The notes under the pieces: model-generated
The model's database searches: none
Seen by the model: only the letters and a program-made list of their open reading frames with translations
Told to the model about the DNA's origin: nothing
DNA from: Pseudeuparius sepicola
Taxonomy: Eukaryota > Arthropoda > Insecta > Coleoptera > Anthribidae
Direction: 5' to 3'
Length of the DNA: 64,000 nucleotides
Assembly (NCBI GenBank): GCA_963920635.1
Contig: OY987301.1
Span: 46,227,820-46,291,819, forward strand
In this document: positions 1 to 11,772 of the stretch, one piece after another
Layout of the letters: every line of letters starts with the position of its first letter
Numbering within the stretch: the first letter of the stretch is position 1
Translations under genes and position numbers: made by a program

Positions 1-683
1 CCCCATAATTTTTTATTTAGTAACAGATTTCGATGAATTTTCATCGTGTGTTGATGAAAGAACGGATTATTAACAAAAAAGTTAAAATTGGTTAATTTTC
101 TGAATTCCAAGATGGCGGGCACGCTTGAAAATTGTCTAATTGGCTAGTTATTTTTTAAGCAAAAATAATGAAGTAGGTAATGCAACAGGTGCAAAAAAAA
201 ATCAATAAAAAGCCTTGCTCTATATTTTAAGGATATCGTGAGGCTGATGTGAAGACATCCACGGTTTTTTCATCCATGGTCGAGCAACTGGCAACACTGC
301 ACAAAACAGTGGCTGGCCACGAAATTCCTCTATTAACTGTACTAGATTGAGCGTAGATGATCCACGAAAATATTTATATGAACGTGTGCTTTCTCCGTGG
401 TTGTCCAATAATTCGGCTGTTGGTAGGACCCGCAGTATTAAATATTTCCAAATTCTTTTTCATGAAATGGAACAACTACTGTTCGGTTAAAAATCGGTGC
501 GGAGTTAATAGGCGACAACCCTACTTTGGGCCTATATTGTCGCAGACCCCATAGGAGCGGCAGCGCTAAGAATTTTTATTCCCGAAATTGAACAAAAATT
601 CGGCGCGCAGGTATTAGGCGAGTATGTGGTACTGCTATGGTGGAGTGGCGAAACAGCTTTACATCGGCCCTAGGGTCGCAGAT
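1..683. other. Stretch without recognised gene
   Basis: AT-rich DNA with only short chance reading frames on both strands. Positions 490-640 contain a somewhat GC-richer patch (GGCGACAACC, GGAGCGGCAGCGC), but I see no domain, RNA gene or terminal repeat. Confidence 0.5.
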
Positions 684-2015
684 CAGTGGCGCAACCAGAA
701 ATTATTTTCAGGGGGGGGGCTGCGGTTGACAAAGTTCATTTTTCATTGTAAAGAATTACGCCGTAGGCGAAAATTTTCAAATTTTCAATGTCAAACATTT
801 TTATTGAACTAAAAAAAATTATGTAACCTAATATTAGCAAAAAATATTACGCAACTGATTGTAGTTTTTTTCTTTGTTAACTGTGGAACCATAATAATAA
901 TTTAACTATGCGACAACTACTAATCTGTCATTAAATGTCAACTACCAATGTGTACCACCGATATCCAATATCCTCAATATCGTAAATTTGATAATCATAA
1001 CATAAACTTAAAAAACAAAATACGAATCATTGGGTCTTGTAAAGAAACGATCCTGTAGCATTGTTCTTATCTAGCATTGTTTAGGGCTTTTGATCATGAT
1101 GAAATCGTGTCCCATGGAAGAAAATGCGCATATATTCGAGAATCGAATGCTTATAAAAAAGAATGGATCACCTCGGCCGGAGATAAATATTGTTCAAGAA
1201 TGTGCCATAAAAAACAACAAAACGTTTAAACGTAGTTTTAAGGCTGTGCGGGTGTGACAAACTACATGCTTTGTTTTGTTTTAAACAATGAAAATCCTAC
1301 ATCAGAATGGACAAAAACGCGGGCGTTGGGGATTTATCAACAAATTCATTTAAGAAATGAATTGCAACTCTCGAATATTGGCAATGTTGATGTTTGTCAG
1401 TTATTAGATTCTGGCTATAGAAAAGCAATAAAAGATTTTAACGACCAAGTAAGAAAATCGTTACATCTTGTCCCGTCTTATTTTATTGATTGTGTAAAAT
1501 TTTGTGGCGTATTCGAGCTAGCATTGCGAGAACCTGACGAGTCATCGGAGAGTTAAAATCCAGGAATATACAGGAGGATTTTTAATTTTGTATCAGAAGT
1601 CGGTATGGCTATGAAACAATATTTGCAAGGAAATACTGTTTTAAACATGCGTTAAAATCGGTTTTAAATGACATATTCAATGTTATTTTAACAGTTTATC
1701 AAGAAGAGATAAAGAACAGGTTTCAGAAGCACGGTTTGTGGCGATTCGGTATGATGAAACTACTGATATTTCTACCCACTAGCAACTAGCCAATATGAAC
1801 GAAACTGCCAAATTCACGAACGTTTGAGGAAATTTTTGAAACCTGCGTCACATAATGCCAAAAATAAAAAGAATTTGACGTTTCTTTCTCGCACTGTGTT
1901 AATCGAGGTATTAATATTGTATACGACCTTGTGTAAATTATATATATTTTTTCCTTTAAATTGCACCAAATTATAAATTGAACGGCCCGTTCTAAATTAC
2001 CACTTGCCGCCACTG
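684..2015 (+). mobile_element. hAT-like DNA transposon remnant
   Basis: The left end begins CAGTGGCGCAACCAG followed by a G-run at 711-719. The right end, read on the opposite strand, begins CAGTGGCGGCAAG. This CAGTGGCG start followed by a G-run is typical of many hAT elements in animals. The interior holds a decayed hAT transposase (separate entry). The flanking 8 bases on the two sides do not match, so the termini are not confirmed by a target-site duplication. The boundaries rest on short imperfect terminal repeats. Confidence 0.45.
1254..1785 (+). pseudogene. Decayed hAT transposase (ZMYM1-like family)
   Basis: The reading frame at 1254-1556 ends with the string FCGVFELALREPDESSES. This matches in pattern the conserved 'F(E)LALRGHDE..SS' block found in hAT transposases and in the domesticated ZMYM1-like proteins. 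About 170 bases further on, in another frame, 1727-1776 reads FVAIRYDETTDISTH, the usual block around the first catalytic aspartate ('DETTDIS'). Stops and frameshifts lie between the two blocks, and everything after the second block, including the C-terminal hAT dimerisation region, is missing. The N-terminal part (1254-1480) is weakly similar at best. The product cannot be functional. It sits between the CAGTGGCG termini of the surrounding element. Confidence 0.65.
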
Positions 2016-2620
2016 ACTAGAACCCAATCTAACATCTATAAAGTCAGTGTAAGAACAAACAAAGGCCAGAATAATCCAATTTTTCAAACCTCAAAAACTT
2101 TTAACGAGCTACAGTAATGCCAGACGTTGCTAGTCTTAGTATATACTAAGACTAGCACCAAAAAAATATTAAATTGTATTGGGATATGACATAGCGTTAT
2201 AGTTAGTTAACATTTTCTGTCATATTACATGCATACCGGCACTGTTTCCTTGTTTTGAATTCTTATGTGTATTCTTGTTACCAATGCTTCGTGCATTGTT
2301 TAAAGAATTAGATGTAAATATTTGTAAATTAAGTTGCTAATAAATAAAAAATAAGAATAAATTAAAAGCCGGTTCTGTTGCTATTGTACCTACATACTTT
2401 GGTTGCTCCACTGACTGTCAGAATCATTGTTGAAATTTCCGCGACCACCCACCCAAAACATTTTGCATTAAATTTTATATATAAAAACTAATTCTGGTGT
2501 CTGAAGAGCACCACCACATAAACAACGTAATTTTAACAACCATTTTAAATATTTTAACTTTTTAAATGTTTGTTGATGTTATTGTACGTATATGTATGAC
2601 AAGATTGTAATAATCGCTCT
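2016..2620. other. Intergenic, no gene seen
   Basis: AT-rich DNA with no coding signal. It holds a perfect palindrome (separate entry) and, from about 2560 onward, probably the 3' tail of a retroelement that ends in the hammerhead-like motif. Confidence 0.5.
2129..2156. repeat. 28-bp perfect palindrome
   Basis: GCTAGTCTTAGTAT is followed immediately by its exact reverse complement. There is no loop, so it would cruciform or form a perfect hairpin. Function unknown. Confidence 0.9.
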
Positions 2621-2621
2621 A

Positions 2622-2665
2622 GGCCTGATGATGTAATTATATTAAAGGTTACGAAACCCGTCGCC
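2622..2665 (+). ncRNA. Hammerhead ribozyme-like motif of a retroelement tail
   Basis: The conserved core boxes are in order: CTGATGA at 2625-2631 and GAAA at 2653-2656. Between them, GTAA (2633-2636) can pair with TTAC (2649-2652) as stem II. After GAAA comes C-CC-G (a minimal stem III), then TC, the expected cleavage dinucleotide. GGC (2622-2624) pairs with GCC (2663-2665) as stem I. Penelope-like elements and some other retroelements are known to carry such minimal hammerheads near their ends. The very short stem III suggests it would act as a dimer, if at all. No RT is left beside it, and it is cut off by the fold-back element starting at 2719. Confidence 0.5.
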
Positions 2666-2718
2666 AAATAAAAATTAAGAGCTGTGAGAATTAAGACTTT
2701 CAAAATACCATCTTTATA

Positions 2719-3649
2719 CAGTGTGGATAGAAATTGTGGAATATTGCTTATATTTATTAAAATATTCCTCATATGAAAAACTTGTTTTAATAAAAGTGTT
2801 AGGGGAAATTATTTCCCATTTAGTGATATTAAGCAATATTTCGTAGCACAAAAATGTGGTTGCCATGGTAACCGGCTTAATTTTTTTAAATGGCGCCATA
2901 TACGTTTTTTGGTGAAAATTGATACATTGGAACTTTCTGAATACGATACAAAACAATTTTAATGGGGTCGCATAAGAAAAAAAATACAAAAAAATTAAGT
3001 TTTCTGTTATGCTATAGAAAATGTTTATCAAAATAATTATTAACATCAAGTTAGCCATGCCAAAATCAGAACAATGGGAAACTGTCACTAGCTGTCAGTT
3101 GCTTGTAATTGTGTGCATTGTTACAGTAAACGTATTTTTTTACTCAATTTTCTGTGTACTTAAGTACTTAGTAAGTTATAATGGCCTTTGAATTAAGTCA
3201 AACTGAAGGAATACAGGTTAACATACAAAGTATTTAAATACACAGAAAATTGAGTAAAAAAGTACGTTTAGTGTAACAATGTACACAGTTAGCTAGTGAC
3301 AGTTTCGCATTGTTCTGATTTTGGCATGGCTAACTTGATGTTAATAATTATTTTGATAAACATTGTCAATAGCATAATAGAAAACTTTTTTTGTATTTTT
3401 TTCTTATGAGATCCCATTAAAATTTTATTGTATCGTATTCAGTAGTTCCAATGTATCAATTTTCACCAAAAAAAGTATATGGTGCCATTTAAAAAAATTA
3501 AATCGGTTACCATGGCAACCACATTTTTTATGCTACGAAAGATTGCTTGATATCACTAAACGGGAAATAATTTCCCCTAACACTTTTATTGAAACATGTT
3601 TTTGATATGAGGAATATTTTAAGAAATATAAGCAATATTATCCACACTG
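2719..3649. mobile_element. Fold-back DNA transposon with near full-length inverted arms
   Basis: Termini CAGTGTGGATA and TATCCACACTG are both flanked by TA, as expected for Tc1/mariner-type target duplication. Two arms of about 440 bases (to roughly 3160, and from roughly 3235) are reverse complements with some mismatches and small indels. They are separated by a short centre near 3163-3230 that contains unrelated bases. Frames read on the minus strand of the left arm are by-products. No transposase remains, so it is non-autonomous. Confidence 0.85.
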
Positions 3650-3663
3650 TATAAAAACTAATA

Positions 3664-3701
3664 ACTAAATTAAAATACCTATACTAAATTAAAATACCTA
3701 T
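3664..3701 (+). repeat. 19-bp direct tandem duplication
   Basis: ACTAAATTAAAATACCTAT occurs twice in a row immediately downstream of the fold-back element. Confidence 0.9.
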
Positions 3702-5101
3702 ACCTCAACTTAGTATCGAGTCCTAAGACATTAAAATTTTATTTTGAATTTATTAAATTTGTTTTCATTCCAAAATTAAAGTTTGAAAGTTGGCGTGACG
3801 GGATTTTTTACGGACTGTTTTAACAGTGCTTCTGTCTATCTGGGTCTCCTTTAATCTATGCTTGCAGTCAAAATACTAACTTTAGCGTTTATTCTCCTCA
3901 ATTTGTATACATTTAAAAACGGTAATTTAAATTTATAGCTACTTAATTTTTTTAACAAAAGGGTGAACCATAATAAAATACTATAATTTATTTACAATCA
4001 GGTATATTATGGACAAACATGCTGTACAGAAAAACAAATGCGTCCTTTCCTGCATGGTTTATCGTATTTACCCCGTTTTTGTGCTTCGCATATCCAATGA
4101 GCAAGCTATAAATAGTTAAATTAAAAAAAAAATTTTTTTTGTAATAAGCATAAATTGTGTCAACCGATTAGGTGGAGGTTTGTCTCATTAGTTCTACGGA
4201 GTGGCACTTCTAGAATATTAAAAAATCGATCGTTACTTTAGAAACTGTTCAAGAGAACAGGTGTGCGGCTGTTTGTATGGGAGCGAGGCTTCCGTGCGAA
4301 CAGTGGTCTAGTAAATATTGGCATTTTGTTTTCTTCAAACGGCGTCTCTGTATGGCCGTCACGTATGCAGCAGGTATACGATGTCCAGCAGTAATATATT
4401 CTTAATGTAGTGTTAAGTCAACCTGAGAGAATTAAGACAAAGATTCTATATGGCCATAACTACCGTCGCGTCCAAATACGACTTTGTTATGCGTTGTATA
4501 GAAAACGTTTATGGGAGCGTTGAATTATGTTTGCCGTGAAAAAAGGAAAAGAGAAAACGGTCAATATATGCGTGTTTGCCAAAATGGCGATTAAGTTATT
4601 TACAGCTTCAGACGTTTTTGCAATAAAGCAATTAAAATGCCGTGGCGAGGAGTGTTTGAACGCGTGAATGTTGCTGCTCTTCGTGTCATTCGATGTAAAA
4701 TAAAAGGCCGTTTAATTGCGATTGGGATTTTGTTTTTTAAATTTGTTCTACGCTCCGTCAAATTCCACGCGACAAATAATAGATGGCACGGCCAATACAA
4801 AAATAGAGTTGATTGGAACATTGGAACGGAGCGCTGCATCTATGCGAGTTGATTTTTTTTCAAACCAGTTTTTTAATTTATACTGGTCGAAATAGACTCG
4901 TGAAAAGATAGTGTTTTCGACATGTCAGCATCGTAATTTTAAAAGCATGCATATAATATGACATAATACCACGGTATAAGGAAACACGGTATGCTACTCC
5001 CGGCGTTAAAAACTCGTTAAATTCGCGCATGACGGCACTGTAAAGAAGAATTCGGGTTGGCTACGCCTGCCGCTATTAGAATCACACTACAATTAGTATT
5101 A
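3702..5101. other. Intergenic; GC-richer patches at 4230-4380 and 4630-4860
   Basis: No convincing gene. The patch at 4630-4860 is open on both strands for 70-80 codons, but neither translation resembles a protein family I know. It contains CCGTTTAATTGCGATTGGG-like homeodomain-type AT cores amid CpGs, so a regulatory element is as likely as a coding exon. Confidence 0.35.
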
Positions 5102-5103
5102 TA

Positions 5104-6782
5104 CAGGGTGAGTTTTTTTCGATGTTTAGCATGGGGATCTCGGAAACCAGCGGAGCTAGAAGGAAGGTTAAATTTGAAAAGAATTGCAGTTTTGTGGGCC
5201 CAATTTAATTCGCCTTTTGGATTTTTTGAAAAAGTCCATGGCTTGCTAGATATTTCGAAAAAATGAATTTTCCCTATTCCTTCAAATCCCGCTAGCTCCG
5301 CTATTTTTGATTTTACAGAAAAAGTGCAAATACAAAAGTTGTATAGGGAATTATGTTCCTAATAATATGGTTCAATCCTATTTTGCATATGAGCTGTCAT
5401 TTTCGAGATATGACATAAACTTTTTTTAAATACAAACTATAGTTGGCCATGGTCTCATAAAATCGAGCATTTTTAAGCTTTCCAATGATATGATACTCGA
5501 TATGATCATTTTGAAAAATGTCAAAGTTACGGCTGTTTTTCTGTTTAATTCTTATTTTATCGGAGTTAGCCATGGAAACAATGAAATGCTTATCGACAAA
5601 AAATGTCAATGCTGTGCACGTCGACAATTATTAGTTCGGTCATTAGCTATTTTTTTGCGAAAAATTATAATTTCTACAAAAATAATAAATTTTTCAAACC
5701 TAGAAAAACGTGATATTGTCGAGTGTTACATTCGGTGTAACTTGAACGCTGTTCGAGCTGCACAAGAATATTTTGAACGCTATTTTGATCGCCGCCAGCC
5801 CTGCCTGCCTACATTTAAGAGGTTGTATAATAATTTGGGACAATATGGTCCCTCGATTCCCCGATCTTTCTGTTCTAGATGTTTTTGTATGGGGAACAAT
5901 AAAAAACAAAGTTTACAGAAGGACTTATGAGACTGTAGAAGATCTTAGGGAAGCTGTTGAAGAAGCTTTCGCGGTTATCGATGGGCGTTGCGTTAGAAAA
6001 GCTTCACTTTTTGTTTTAAAACGGTGCAATACATGTATTAATAACAATGTCGGACTATTTGAACTTCTCTAATAATTATTAGGTGACATTTTGTAGTTCT
6101 TAAACACTTGCTAGAATGTACTCTGTTTTATAAATAAAATATATTAAATGTTTCAAAAGATTTCTTAATGCCTTAATTTTGATACCTAATCATATCATTG
6201 TTTACATGGCTAACTCAGTTAAAATCAGAATTAAACAGAAAAACCTTCATAACTCAGGATTGACATTATTTGTCAATAAGCATTTCATTATATCCATGGT
6301 TGACATTTGTCGATAAGCATTTCATTGTTTCCATGGCTAACTCCGTTAAAATAAGAATTAAACAGGAAAACCGCCATAACTTCGACATTTTTCAAAATAA
6401 TCATATCGAGTATCATATCGTTGGAAAGCTTAACTAGCCAACTATGGTTTGTATTTAAAAAACCGAAGTTTATGTCATATCTCGAAAATGACAGCTCACA
6501 TGCAAAATAGGATTGGATCATCTTATTAGGAACATAATTCCCTACAACTTTTGTATTTACACTTTTTCTGTAAAATCAAAAAAAGCGGAGCTAGCGGGAT
6601 TTGAAGGAATAGGAAAAATTCATTTTTTTCGAAATATCTAGCAAGCCATGGACTTCCTCAAAAATCCAAAAGGCGCATTAAATTGGGCCCACAAAACTGC
6701 AATTCTTTCCCCATTTAACCTTCCTTCTAGCTCCGCAGATTTAAGAGATCCCCATGCTAAACATCGAAAAAAACTCACCCTG
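5104..6782 (+). mobile_element. Tc1/mariner-like element, copy A
   Basis: Starts CAGGGTGAGTTTTTTTCGAT and ends with its reverse complement. TA dinucleotides flank both ends. The inverted arms continue well inward: about 540 bases on the left (to near 5640) match the inverse of about 490 bases on the right (from near 6290), so the terminal repeats are unusually long. Between the arms lies an internally deleted transposase (separate entry). The same family occurs at 43713-45200. The element cannot move by itself. Confidence 0.9.
5693..6072 (+). pseudogene. Internally deleted mariner-like transposase
   Basis: Residues from 5693 read SNLEKRDIVECYIRCNLNA and continue through RAAQEYFERYFDRRQP, an N-terminal helix-turn-helix block common in insect mariner-like transposases. 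At about 5810-5850 the frame changes and jumps to the C-terminal catalytic end: RFPDLSVLDVFVWGTIKNKV. This corresponds to the family's 'SPDLTPLDFFLWG' block with the last catalytic acidic residue. It is followed by the terminal helix (ETVEDLREAVEEA) and ends at a stop at 6072. The first two catalytic aspartates and most of the core are missing. A functional protein of this family is about 340-350 residues; only about 125 remain. Confidence 0.8.
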
Positions 6783-6784
6783 TA

Positions 6785-7805
6785 TAGTCCCAAAAGTGAA
6801 TAGATTTTGTGCCGGGTTTTTTGGGCCTTTCTAGAGTAAATATTTGTTTTCTTCCATGCCTGGGTGTGCAGTTTCGTCGTGTAATAATTATAATAGGGCA
6901 ACAAAGAAAGCAATGCTAAATATTTTTGCTTTCTAAAAGCCGAAGAATTTAAGAAGTGACGATGCGTAATAGCCTACCGTGTATCCTTGTACTGGGCATA
7001 CCTACTACGTATAGGAACCTAACGGGGTATGACACGGAAAGTAGTTGCACCACTTTTTCCACACTTCATGACATACAAAATTGAAATTTTCAGATGTTTA
7101 CTAGTGCGGAAATACCTACTTTTTCGTTTAACCAGACCTTCAAGTTACTCCGTGGAAATGTCTTTAATATTCTCATTTTAAAATAGAATCCCCAAATTTC
7201 GATTTAATATTTGAATTCTGCGTAAAAATCCTTTTCTGATGACCACCTGTAGTTTTTTTATCAGTTTCCTAAGATGACCAAACAAGACAGCAGGTGAATA
7301 GTATCGGCCATACAAATATGACATATATAAATAATAAAGTTAGATTTTACATTTTGTTGTATCATAATTATGGAAACCATTTTTTTACCATCGCCATTAT
7401 TGAATTCGTCATTGAATGTGTTCTTTGTCGATGTATTAGTGTAGGCAAGTTAGACTTTTTAGAAGAAAATATTTATAAAGTTTTGAAATTTTGGTTGTGA
7501 ACTCCCAGTAGGAACCCGAATACAGATCCGAAGAGTCCCCCCCCCCCCCGGGGGGGAGCTTCATCCCCTTTTGCCCAAAAAACCACCCCCCAAACGTGAC
7601 CTTAACGTGTTTTTTGCGTTTTGCACGTAAACCGTAACTCTGACGAGAAAAAGTTATAGGACTTTTTATATTCTCCATTAAATTCTCCACAAAAATGATC
7701 CTATATTTTTTTGCGTATCTCCCACCCAACGCGAATAAATGACCTTGGAAAAAAGCATGTTTTCAGCGCGAAGAAAAAATAAGCCTTGCGCCGTCTTTTG
7801 CGTCG
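6785..7805. other. Intergenic; C13G7 run at 7537-7556
   Basis: No gene recognised. A run of 13 C followed by 7 G is self-complementary and could form a G-quadruplex or hairpin. From 7560 to 7800 lies diverged repeat-like DNA that continues into the outer end of the inverted duplication. Confidence 0.4.
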
Positions 7806-8056
7806 ATTATCTCGAAAAGTAGTAGCGTGAGCAAAAAAATGTATCGAATCAAAATTTTAGAGCAGTTCTTTCTCTACAAGATCCATATTGGATAAGATAT
7901 TTTTGAGAAAGTATTAGTGGACATATGATGATTTTTTTATACCTGTGTAATCTGCACTTTGACCGTGTTTCCACACCACCCATCAGGTAACGCTCTCGGT
8001 GCGTTTTTTAAAGTGGTTTCCCCTATAGGCCTATTCCACTAATGAAATATAAATAT

Positions 8057-8756
8057 TTAATCAATTGCCTCTGCAAAATGGTCCTGCTCGATGGAATTTA
8101 AACAACTCTGCCCATGACAATGAGAACACATTGTTGAGCAGTGCAGGGCCACCTTTACACATGTACAACGCTTTCCACAGCCCTTTTTACAGCCGCAAGT
8201 TATGAGCTGCAGAATTGAGGCTGGAGCTGGTGCTTGAGTCGTGAGCACTATCATTAGAATGTTGTTAGTTTTTCTACAGCCCCATTCAGTTGCTCTCAAA
8301 TTTCTTCCTTTCCACAAATGAATTTGATGAAAAACGCGATAGGAATATTGTCTTTACGGCATCAGATGTAGGTGGTAGTCTGGACAAAATGACTGCGTTA
8401 CTCGACTGGCCAACTAGCTTATTAAATAAAATAAAGCGATATTGGTTTAAAGATGTCTCTTGTCGGGGTACCTTATATAGAGCAAGCGTAAATTTCTCCC
8501 CAGCTCTTGCAATGTCATCTTTTGCCGATGAAGGATTATTTAATACGGCGACCACTTCTTGTAAATCCTTTCTTGTATTTATTAAGCATACGGTCTGTGA
8601 TTTTCCTTTGCCAAAGAAAGCAGACGTGGTGTCGCAGCCACTAAACGCATGAGCAAATAAAATATTATCTTTGCAATATTTTGAAACTGTCGAGTTTTGT
8701 AAGTCCTGGGAACTATACACCATTTCCTTAATATTTCCTTGGGCACAATATCTCAA
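8057..8756 (-). pseudogene. Cys-rich repeat-associated gene, C-terminal part (left copy)
   Basis: Read on the minus strand, the frame from 8756 contains NILFAHAFSGCDTTSAFFGK, then a stretch ending near VILSRLPPTSDAVK. After a frameshift near 8300 it continues RNLRATEWGCRK and a cysteine-rich tail (CGCKKGCGKRCTC, CSTMCSHCHGQSC), ending at a stop at 8057. I know this pattern ('HAFSGCDTTSA' followed by 'L..TEWGW' and 'C.C..GC...C.C....L.CS..C..C.G..C') from multicopy uncharacterised proteins of insects and other invertebrates. The first block resembles the acidic motif of FEN1/XPG-like PIN nucleases; that link is inference. The N-terminal half is missing, so it is a fragment. Confidence 0.6.
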
Positions 8757-8798
8757 AAAGCGAATGTCTTTCTCTGGAGGACATAGAGCGATAGTTGG

Positions 8799-9466
8799 GT
8801 GTATAGTTCCCAGGACTTACAAAACTCGACAGTTTTAAAATATTGGAAAGATAATATTTTATTTGCTCATGCGTTTAGTGGCTGCGACACCACGTCTGCT
8901 TTCTTTGGCAAAGGAAAATCACAGACCGTATGCCTAATAAGTAATACAAGAAAGGATTTACATTTACAAGAAGTGGTCGCCGTATTCAATAATCCTTCAT
9001 CGGCAAAAGATGACAGTGAAAGAGCTGGGGAGAAATTTACACTTGCTCTATATAAGGCACCTGACAAAAGACATATTTAAACCATTATCGCTTTATTTTA
9101 TTTAATAAGCTACTTGGCCAGTTGAGTAACGCAGTCATTTTGTCCAGACTATCACCTACATTTGATGCATTAAGACATTCCTATCGCGTTTTTCATCAAA
9201 TTCATTTATGGAAAGGAAGAAATTTGAGAGCAACTGAATGGGGCTGTAGAAAAACTAACACCATTCTAATGCCAGTGCTCACTACTCAAGCACCAGCTCG
9301 AGCCTCAATTCTGCAGCTCATATCTTGCGGCTGTAAAAAGGGCTGTGGAAAGCGTTGTACATGTGTAAAGATTGGCCTGCACTGCTCTATAACGTGTTCT
9401 CATTGTAATGGGCAGAGTTGTTTAAATTCCATCGATCAGGACCATTTTGAAGAGGCAATTGATTAA
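8799..9466 (+). pseudogene. Cys-rich repeat-associated gene, C-terminal part (right copy)
   Basis: This mirrors the left copy on the other strand. It contains NILFAHAFSGCDTTSAFFGK in the frame at 8799-9080, which ends early after KAPDKRHI. A second frame at 9122-9466 holds SNAVILSRLSPTFDALRHSY, RNLRATEWGCRK and the Cys-rich tail. The two copies differ at many positions and have different breaks: an extra HL after DL, and a stop at 9080. They have therefore evolved separately since the duplication, or were not corrected against each other. Eleven cysteines of the tail are kept in both. Confidence 0.6.
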
Positions 9467-9715
9467 ATATTTATATTTCATTAGTTGAATAGGCCTATAG
9501 GGGAAACCACTTAAAAAAACGCACAGAGAGTGTTACCTGATGGGTGGTGTGGAAACACGCTCAAAGAGCAAAATACACAGGTATAAAAAATCATCATATG
9601 TCCACTAATACTTTCTCAAAAATATTTTATCCAGTATGTATCTTGTAGAGAAGGAACTGCTCTACAACTTTGCCTCTATACATTTTTTTTGCTGACGCTA
9701 CTATTCGTGTAATAA

Positions 9716-11770
9716 TTTGGAAAAGATTGTACGGCTCTAAACAGTTATATGAACTTATCCACCTTCTCTGTATTCAGTATCCCAAGATATGTTATTGAGC
9801 GGCTGCTGATTCTAGTTTATGTAATCAGCAATTCCAAGTCTTCGTTTGGAATCAAAAGACAAAGACATTGTGGTTAATAAGCAAAATAATTTCTTCTCAT
9901 CGTTTGCCTTCGAACTAACCATTGTTTATTTTATTTGATAAATAATCATATTTTTACTAACCCCATGGATTGTAAACCTGGAGGTAAAAGTTTATAGGTA
10001 TAATGTTAGACCATGACACGGTAAAGCTACTTTTGGGCCAGAACAGAAATTCAAAGAAAAGCGCTATTTTCGATTTATCAAAAACTAGAAAATCCCCAAT
10101 AAGACTAAGAGTGCCAAAGGCTTCTTGTTTTTATACAGTTTAATTTCGAATATTTCCTCGATGAGTGCACAACGCACCAATAACACGTTGAGAGAAAGAA
10201 AAAAGGCACTAATAGCATTCCTCGCAGAGTACCCCATAATTGTTGTGTACGGAGGGCACATTATTATGGGAAATAACAATTTCGTGACCGTTGACCTCGG
10301 CCCCGACGTCGTGTCGACTGTTAGAGTGGGAGGAGGCAACCAGTTCCCCCGTTACTTTTTTCATGTTTTTGTTTTGTGTAATTATATGGTTTTCGTTTTT
10401 CATCATCCATCATCTCGATAACGCTGATTCGTTGGATGTTGTGATGTTTTATCTCGTTCCCATCAATTCGAATCTCGATGTAATTGCCAAGCGCGTATTT
10501 ATGTGGAAAAAATACCAACAATGACCTTTTTGTTGCTGCTAGGTCCATGTTCTATCCCACTGTGTGTCAGATGGTGATTTTTATTGGAAAATCCTATAAT
10601 AGAACGCGTTAGAAATGGCGTGCTCAGTCGGGATAACATGCTTTTAACCAGAATGATGCAATTATCCTGAAGACACAATCTACATCAATCCCGCCGTTCA
10701 AAATTTAAAATTTTGACTAAACAGTCAAACACGAATGATTTTGATTTATCGATAGGCTATTTTTTTTCTGTTGAAACGCTTACTAAATAACACCGGTTTT
10801 TTGTTTAAAATTTTCAATGTTGCAAAAAATCTAATATATTATCTTAATTTTGTAACGCGATAGTAACACTGTAGCTATCTCTAAATATGCCTTGGTGTTA
10901 AGTGCCCGCGTCATCTAGTTTTCATCGATGCTATTAGCGGGAACTTCGCTTAACGCTAAAGTAATTAATTAATGAAAACGTACCGGATGATACACATCGT
11001 ACATTTTATTCGGGGCGAATAACCGTAAAAAGGCTTTTTACGGCAGACGTAAAACTTTAAAGGCGTAATAAAAGTATATCGCGTATACACTCATATTAAA
11101 TATAAAGTTTCCAACTAAAATTAAAACAATCTTAATCGTAATGAAAAACAGTTAGCTGCATATGGAAATTCCGCCCTAAATTGGTTTTAAAGATGTGTGA
11201 TATATGGACTATCGTGGGAATGTTTATGAATAGATACAAAATAGTTAAAGTCTATCCAAGTTACAGCGGCAGTAGATATAAACAAAGTCACATGGCCGCA
11301 TTGCGATCGATTACCAGGGTCTGAGATTCCCAGTGGCTTGTAATTCTGAACTAATTCTTTTAGAAGTTTTAAAAATTGTGTTTTTACCTTTCGTGGATCT
11401 TTATAAATTCCCTTAAATTAAGTAGCAAAATAAATTTACAGAATATACTGCTCGCGATCCGATCTAAAATATGCAGGAAACTCGACTGAGGGAAGAGCCG
11501 GCCCTGCATTCTGCTCTCCGCGTAAACACTTGACATTTTATGACGGCCAGACCAATAAGAGAATAAGTCACGCGTGGTGGCCAATGTTTTGATCCACTGC
11601 CTCTGTAACTTGGATAGACTTTAGGTATAACTTTATATAGTATATTCGCATTTCGCATTTATACCGTTGATCTTTTGCCCACCAGAAAACGGTCATTATC
11701 CCTTTGACCATAAAATGCCTCAAATTTTGGACGTGTCCGATTATATATACCTGCAACCGTAATTCATATA
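9716..11770. other. Intergenic; candidate regulatory patch 10880-11100
   Basis: No gene. Reading frames at 10085-10550 overlap on both strands with no recognisable family. The patch 10880-11100 is richer in CpG and in TAAT/TTTACGG-type words (GTAATTAATTAATG, TTTTTACGGC) than its surroundings, which is the look of an insect enhancer but no proof. Confidence 0.35.
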
Positions 11771-11772
11771 TA

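Larger units (their letters stand above)
7806..9715. repeat. Large inverted duplication (arms about 915 bp, loop 79 bp)
   Basis: The left arm (7806-8720) is the reverse complement of the right arm (8801-9715), with scattered mismatches and small indels. The unpaired centre (8721-8799) continues the left-arm reading frame. Each arm contains the 3' part of the same repeat-associated gene, pointing outward, plus the same 3' flank (for example the shared CCTATAGGGGAAACCAC string). Either a transposon that inverted on itself or a hairpin-forming duplication is possible. Confidence 0.9.

Noticed and set aside
684..2015. 8-bp target duplication for the hAT-like element
   Set aside because: TCGCAGAT on the left and ACTAGAAC on the right do not match.
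2714..3088. 124-codon minus-strand frame
   Set aside because: Lies in one arm of a fold-back transposon, with the mirrored copy broken; no domain.
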